Source: a bacterium ADurb.Bin374 (GTDB lineage Bacteria > Riflebacteria > Ozemobacteria > Ozemobacterales > Ozemobacteraceae). From it: DNA of 8,065 nt. The DNA is taken from contig MWAR01000095.1 of assembly GCA_002068715.1 (NCBI GenBank), forward strand, positions 1 to 8,065, written 5' to 3'. The position numbers and the translations under genes are program-made. The notes beneath the pieces were generated by a model. The model was not told the DNA's origin. It saw nothing but the letters and a program-made list of their open reading frames with translations, and searched no databases. This document shows, in pieces, positions 6,223 through 8,065 of this stretch. The number at the start of each line of letters is the position of its first letter. Within the stretch, counting starts at the first letter, position 1.

Positions 6223-7743
6223 TCAGATCAGGGGGCGGAGCCAGTTGAGCCGCATCAACAGCTTGAGGCGGTCGAGCACCTTGGGGTCGGAGTGGCTTTC
6301 CGGCCCGAACAGGGTCTTGATCGAGCCGTCCGGCTGGACTTCGATCTGATACTGGTGCGAGTTGCGCATGTCTTCTTCGATGCGCTTGGCGACCTGGGTC
6401 GCGAAAGGCTTCGACTTGATGACGGCGATTTCCTCGGAGTTGATCTGTTCGCTTACATAGTCCATGTTATAGGTGCCGACGACGGCGACTGAGCGGTCGA
6501 ACACGAACACCTTCGAGTGCAGTTTGTTCTGCAGTTTGTAGGCGTAGATCTGGACGTTGGGCATTTTCTTGAGGATCTGGCGCCAGTCGCCCAGGAACAT
6601 CGCCTGGGTGAGCAGGCTGTCGGAGCTCATCGGCGAGTTCGTCTGGATGATGATCTTCACGCCGCGGTCGTTGGCGCGCTGGATGGCCGCTTCGGCCTCG
6701 GGGGTGAGGACGACGTAGGGGTTCTGGATGATGATTTCACGCTTCGCCGAATCCATGAGGGCGGTCAGGTTGAAGGTGATCTCGTTCTTGAACCCGGTGC
6801 GCGAATGCTTGTCGAGCAGGCGGACCGGCCAGGCGTGCTCGCCCTGGAACAGCCGGAAGCTGGCGTAGCCGACGAGGCGCGGATACTGCTTCAGCTCGGC
6901 GTTCACTGCGCCGACGAGCGAGCGGGTCTCGGAGGAAAACTTTTCGGGGTTCTTCAGCTCGAAGAAGCCGCTTCCCATCATGAACCGGCGCATGGCCTGG
7001 TAGGCAATATCGAGATGGCGGTGCATGTCATCGATGTTGCCGAGGGCGTCGCCGCCGATGGCGAAGTTGCTGCCGCTTTTGAACTCGGACTCGAAGGCCT
7101 CGCGGGCCTGCCGGGCGACGAGCTTGCTGCGGATGACGACGTCGGTGTCGCGATACACGGTCGGAACGTCCTGCGGATCGACGAAGTAGTTCATCGAGAT
7201 GTTGCGGCCGCCGGTGATCAGGTATTCGCCGTCCACGAGCAGGATCTTGTCGTGGTTGCTGGCGGTGATCTTGCGGATGTCTTCGAACGCGGCGAGCAGT
7301 TTCGAGCTGACGGGGTTGTAGACGCGGATCGCCACGTTCTTGAACTTGGCCAGTTCCTGCAGGATGTCCTGCCCGAAGAACTTGCGGGCGAGGCCCTTGG
7401 TGCCGCGCGCGTCGACCATGAGGCGGATCTCGACGCCTTCCCGGGCCTTTTTCAGCAGCATGCCGAGCATACTCTTGCCGAAGATGTCGGGCTCGACGAT
7501 GAAATACGTCGTGTCGATCGAGCGCTTCGCGTTTTCCATGATGTTCCAGCGGGCATACCAGGAGGTGACGTTCTCGGGCAGGAAGCGGACGAGCGCCTTC
7601 TGATCGACGTCTGCCGTCATCTGGTCGAAGCACTCCTCGACGTTCGCGGACGGCACCGGCTGAGGCTTGGCGGCCTGCGCCGAACCTGCTGAAACCAGCG
7701 CGAGCACGAGAAGGACGAGGAACACGCGGACCATTTTCTCCAT
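6223..7743 (-). CDS. Exported phospholipase D-family protein with two HKD motifs
   Basis: This 506-residue member of the PLD superfamily cleaves or transfers phosphodiester groups, usually on phospholipids, through a covalent phosphohistidine. Residues 1-24 form a clear signal peptide (K3, R6, a Leu/Val-rich core, AQA-A cleavage near 24/25), placing the enzyme in the periplasm or outside. Two catalytic motifs are intact: HDKILLVD with H164, K166 and D171 followed by GGRN (178-181), and HSKVFVFD with H409, K411 and D416 followed by GTYN (423-426). The two-HKD layout resembles cardiolipin synthase C-like and secreted bacterial PLD proteins; nuclease activity is not excluded. ATG 7743 is preferred over ATG at Met4 because GGAGGTG (7751-7757) is seven bases upstream of it. 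The gene has its own predicted promoter and converges on the radical SAM remnant across a hairpin. No neighbouring lipid-synthesis gene clarifies the substrate. Confidence 0.93.
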   Translation of the reverse strand: MEKMVRVFLVLLVLALVSAGSAQAAKPQPVPSANVEECFDQMTADVDQKALVRFLPENVTSWYARWNIMENAKRSIDTTYFIVEPDIFGKSMLGMLLKKAREGVEIRLMVDARGTKGLARKFFGQDILQELAKFKNVAIRVYNPVSSKLLAAFEDIRKITASNHDKILLVDGEYLITGGRNISMNYFVDPQDVPTVYRDTDVVIRSKLVARQAREAFESEFKSGSNFAIGGDALGNIDDMHRHLDIAYQAMRRFMMGSGFFELKNPEKFSSETRSLVGAVNAELKQYPRLVGYASFRLFQGEHAWPVRLLDKHSRTGFKNEITFNLTALMDSAKREIIIQNPYVVLTPEAEAAIQRANDRGVKIIIQTNSPMSSDSLLTQAMFLGDWRQILKKMPNVQIYAYKLQNKLHSKVFVFDRSVAVVGTYNMDYVSEQINSEEIAVIKSKPFATQVAKRIEEDMRNSHQYQIEVQPDGSIKTLFGPESHSDPKVLDRLKLLMRLNWLRPLI

Positions 7744-7750
7744 ATAAATC

Positions 7751-7757
7751 CACCTCC
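7751..7757 (-). promoter_or_regulatory. Ribosome binding site of the PLD gene
   Basis: On the minus strand GGAGGTG lies seven bases before the ATG at 7743-7741. It selects this start over the internal Met4 codon. Confidence 0.8.
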
Positions 7758-7776
7758 GCAGAAAAATGCGTTTGCA

Positions 7777-7791
7777 CCGATCCCGGATCGG
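7777..7791. promoter_or_regulatory. 15-bp palindrome in the PLD leader, possible operator or small hairpin
   Basis: CCGATCCCGGATCGG is a perfect 7+1+7 inverted repeat. It sits about 10 bases past the predicted -10 box (7801-7806) and 20 bases before the Shine-Dalgarno, so it would lie at or just after the transcription start. This fits a repressor operator or a short leader hairpin. No known regulator consensus is recognised. Confidence 0.35.
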
Positions 7792-7800
7792 AACCTTTTC

Positions 7801-7809
7801 ATTCTACCA
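7801..7809 (-). promoter_or_regulatory. Predicted extended -10 promoter of the PLD gene
   Basis: Read on the minus strand, TGGTAGAAT contains TAGAAT (five of six bases match TATAAT) preceded by TGG, an extended -10. No good -35 box lies 16-18 bp further upstream. Its position, about 60 bases before the ATG, suits the PLD gene. It has the same extended -10 layout as the kinase promoter near 384-392. Confidence 0.45.
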
Positions 7810-8065
7810 CGGCGGTGGCCCCCTCATGCGAAGGAAGATGCTCCTTAAATTGAATCTCGGCACGACCGGGAGTGCGGCACCGGCTTTCGTCATACAGGAA
7901 TCCGATGCAGGAAGATCGCCATCCGCCCGAAACGCCCTTGCTGGATGGACCTGGGCCGAATGCAAATAAAAATGCAGTGATATATAAGTCTCCGGCCGCG
8001 GAATGTTGATCGATTTCGTGACCTTCTGCCCTGAAACTGAACAATTCGATAGTTTTCTGGAGTAA

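Larger units (their letters stand above)
7744..8065. other. Intergenic stretch upstream of the PLD gene; no supported gene
   Basis: About 320 bases contain the PLD leader and promoter near the left end. The rest has no recognisable coding sequence: the short frames on either strand have no ribosome binding site and no family resemblance. An AT-rich pocket at 7959-7990 carries two AATGCA copies (7959-7964 and 7971-7976) followed by TGaTATATA (7978-7986), which resembles an extended -10 facing right. The last bases end in a GGAG (8059-8062) that could be a ribosome binding site for a gene beginning just beyond the window. Both readings are tentative. Confidence 0.4.

Noticed and set aside
5355..6248. 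297-codon plus-strand frame overlapping the radical SAM remnant
   Set aside because: It is in a different frame from the conserved radical SAM motifs, has low-complexity Arg/Pro/Gly-rich composition, and runs across the junction and the hairpin.
6517..7692. 391-codon plus-strand open frame
   Set aside because: It is the complement of the PLD-family gene, is rich in Val/Asp/Gly/Leu as expected of a GC-rich shadow, and has no ribosome binding site or recognisable domain.
7766..8044. Small frames of 67 codons (+) and 81 codons (-) upstream of the PLD gene
   Set aside because: Neither has a ribosome binding site or recognisable motif, and both overlap the predicted promoter and palindrome of the PLD gene.

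Overview
This is a high-GC bacterial window with small AT-rich pockets at the presumed promoters. It most resembles an environmental Gram-negative bacterium: there are two proteins with export signals, a soluble PAS-GAF hybrid histidine kinase of a kind common in deltaproteobacteria and related phyla, and relatives of GH3 and B12-type radical SAM proteins. The phylum cannot be fixed from the sequence. No rRNA, tRNA, insertion sequence or CRISPR array was seen.

Layout. Bases 1-347 (+) are the C-terminal tail of a UmuC-type translesion polymerase, cut by the window start. A short AT-rich gap holds an extended -10 promoter and a run of eight C's. It leads into a 700-residue hybrid sensor kinase (427-2529, +), followed 55 bp later by a complete DinB/DNA polymerase IV (2585-3775, +). 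Next is an exported serpin (3921-5198, +) with an inhibitory-type hinge and a predicted Lys-Ser scissile bond.

The stretch 5199-6144 is a rearranged scar. A piece of a GH3-family acyl-adenylating enzyme (minus strand, 5214-5564) abuts the C-terminal half of a radical SAM protein (plus strand, from about 5563). Both genes lose their N-terminal coding regions at the same point. The second half of the window is a complete exported phospholipase D-family enzyme with two HKD motifs (6223-7743, minus), convergent with the radical SAM remnant and separated from it by a strong 16-bp hairpin. Bases 7744-8065 hold its leader and promoter and no gene that I can support.

How the genes relate. UmuC and DinB are both DNA-damage-tolerance polymerases and carry near-identical predicted beta-clamp motifs (QPSLF and QPTLF), with a sensor kinase between them. 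The serpin and the PLD enzyme are both predicted to act outside the cytoplasm, but nothing ties them to each other. I found no convincing new multi-gene system. The best leads are the head-to-head gene-fragment junction at about 5562 and the antithrombin-like reactive loop of the serpin.
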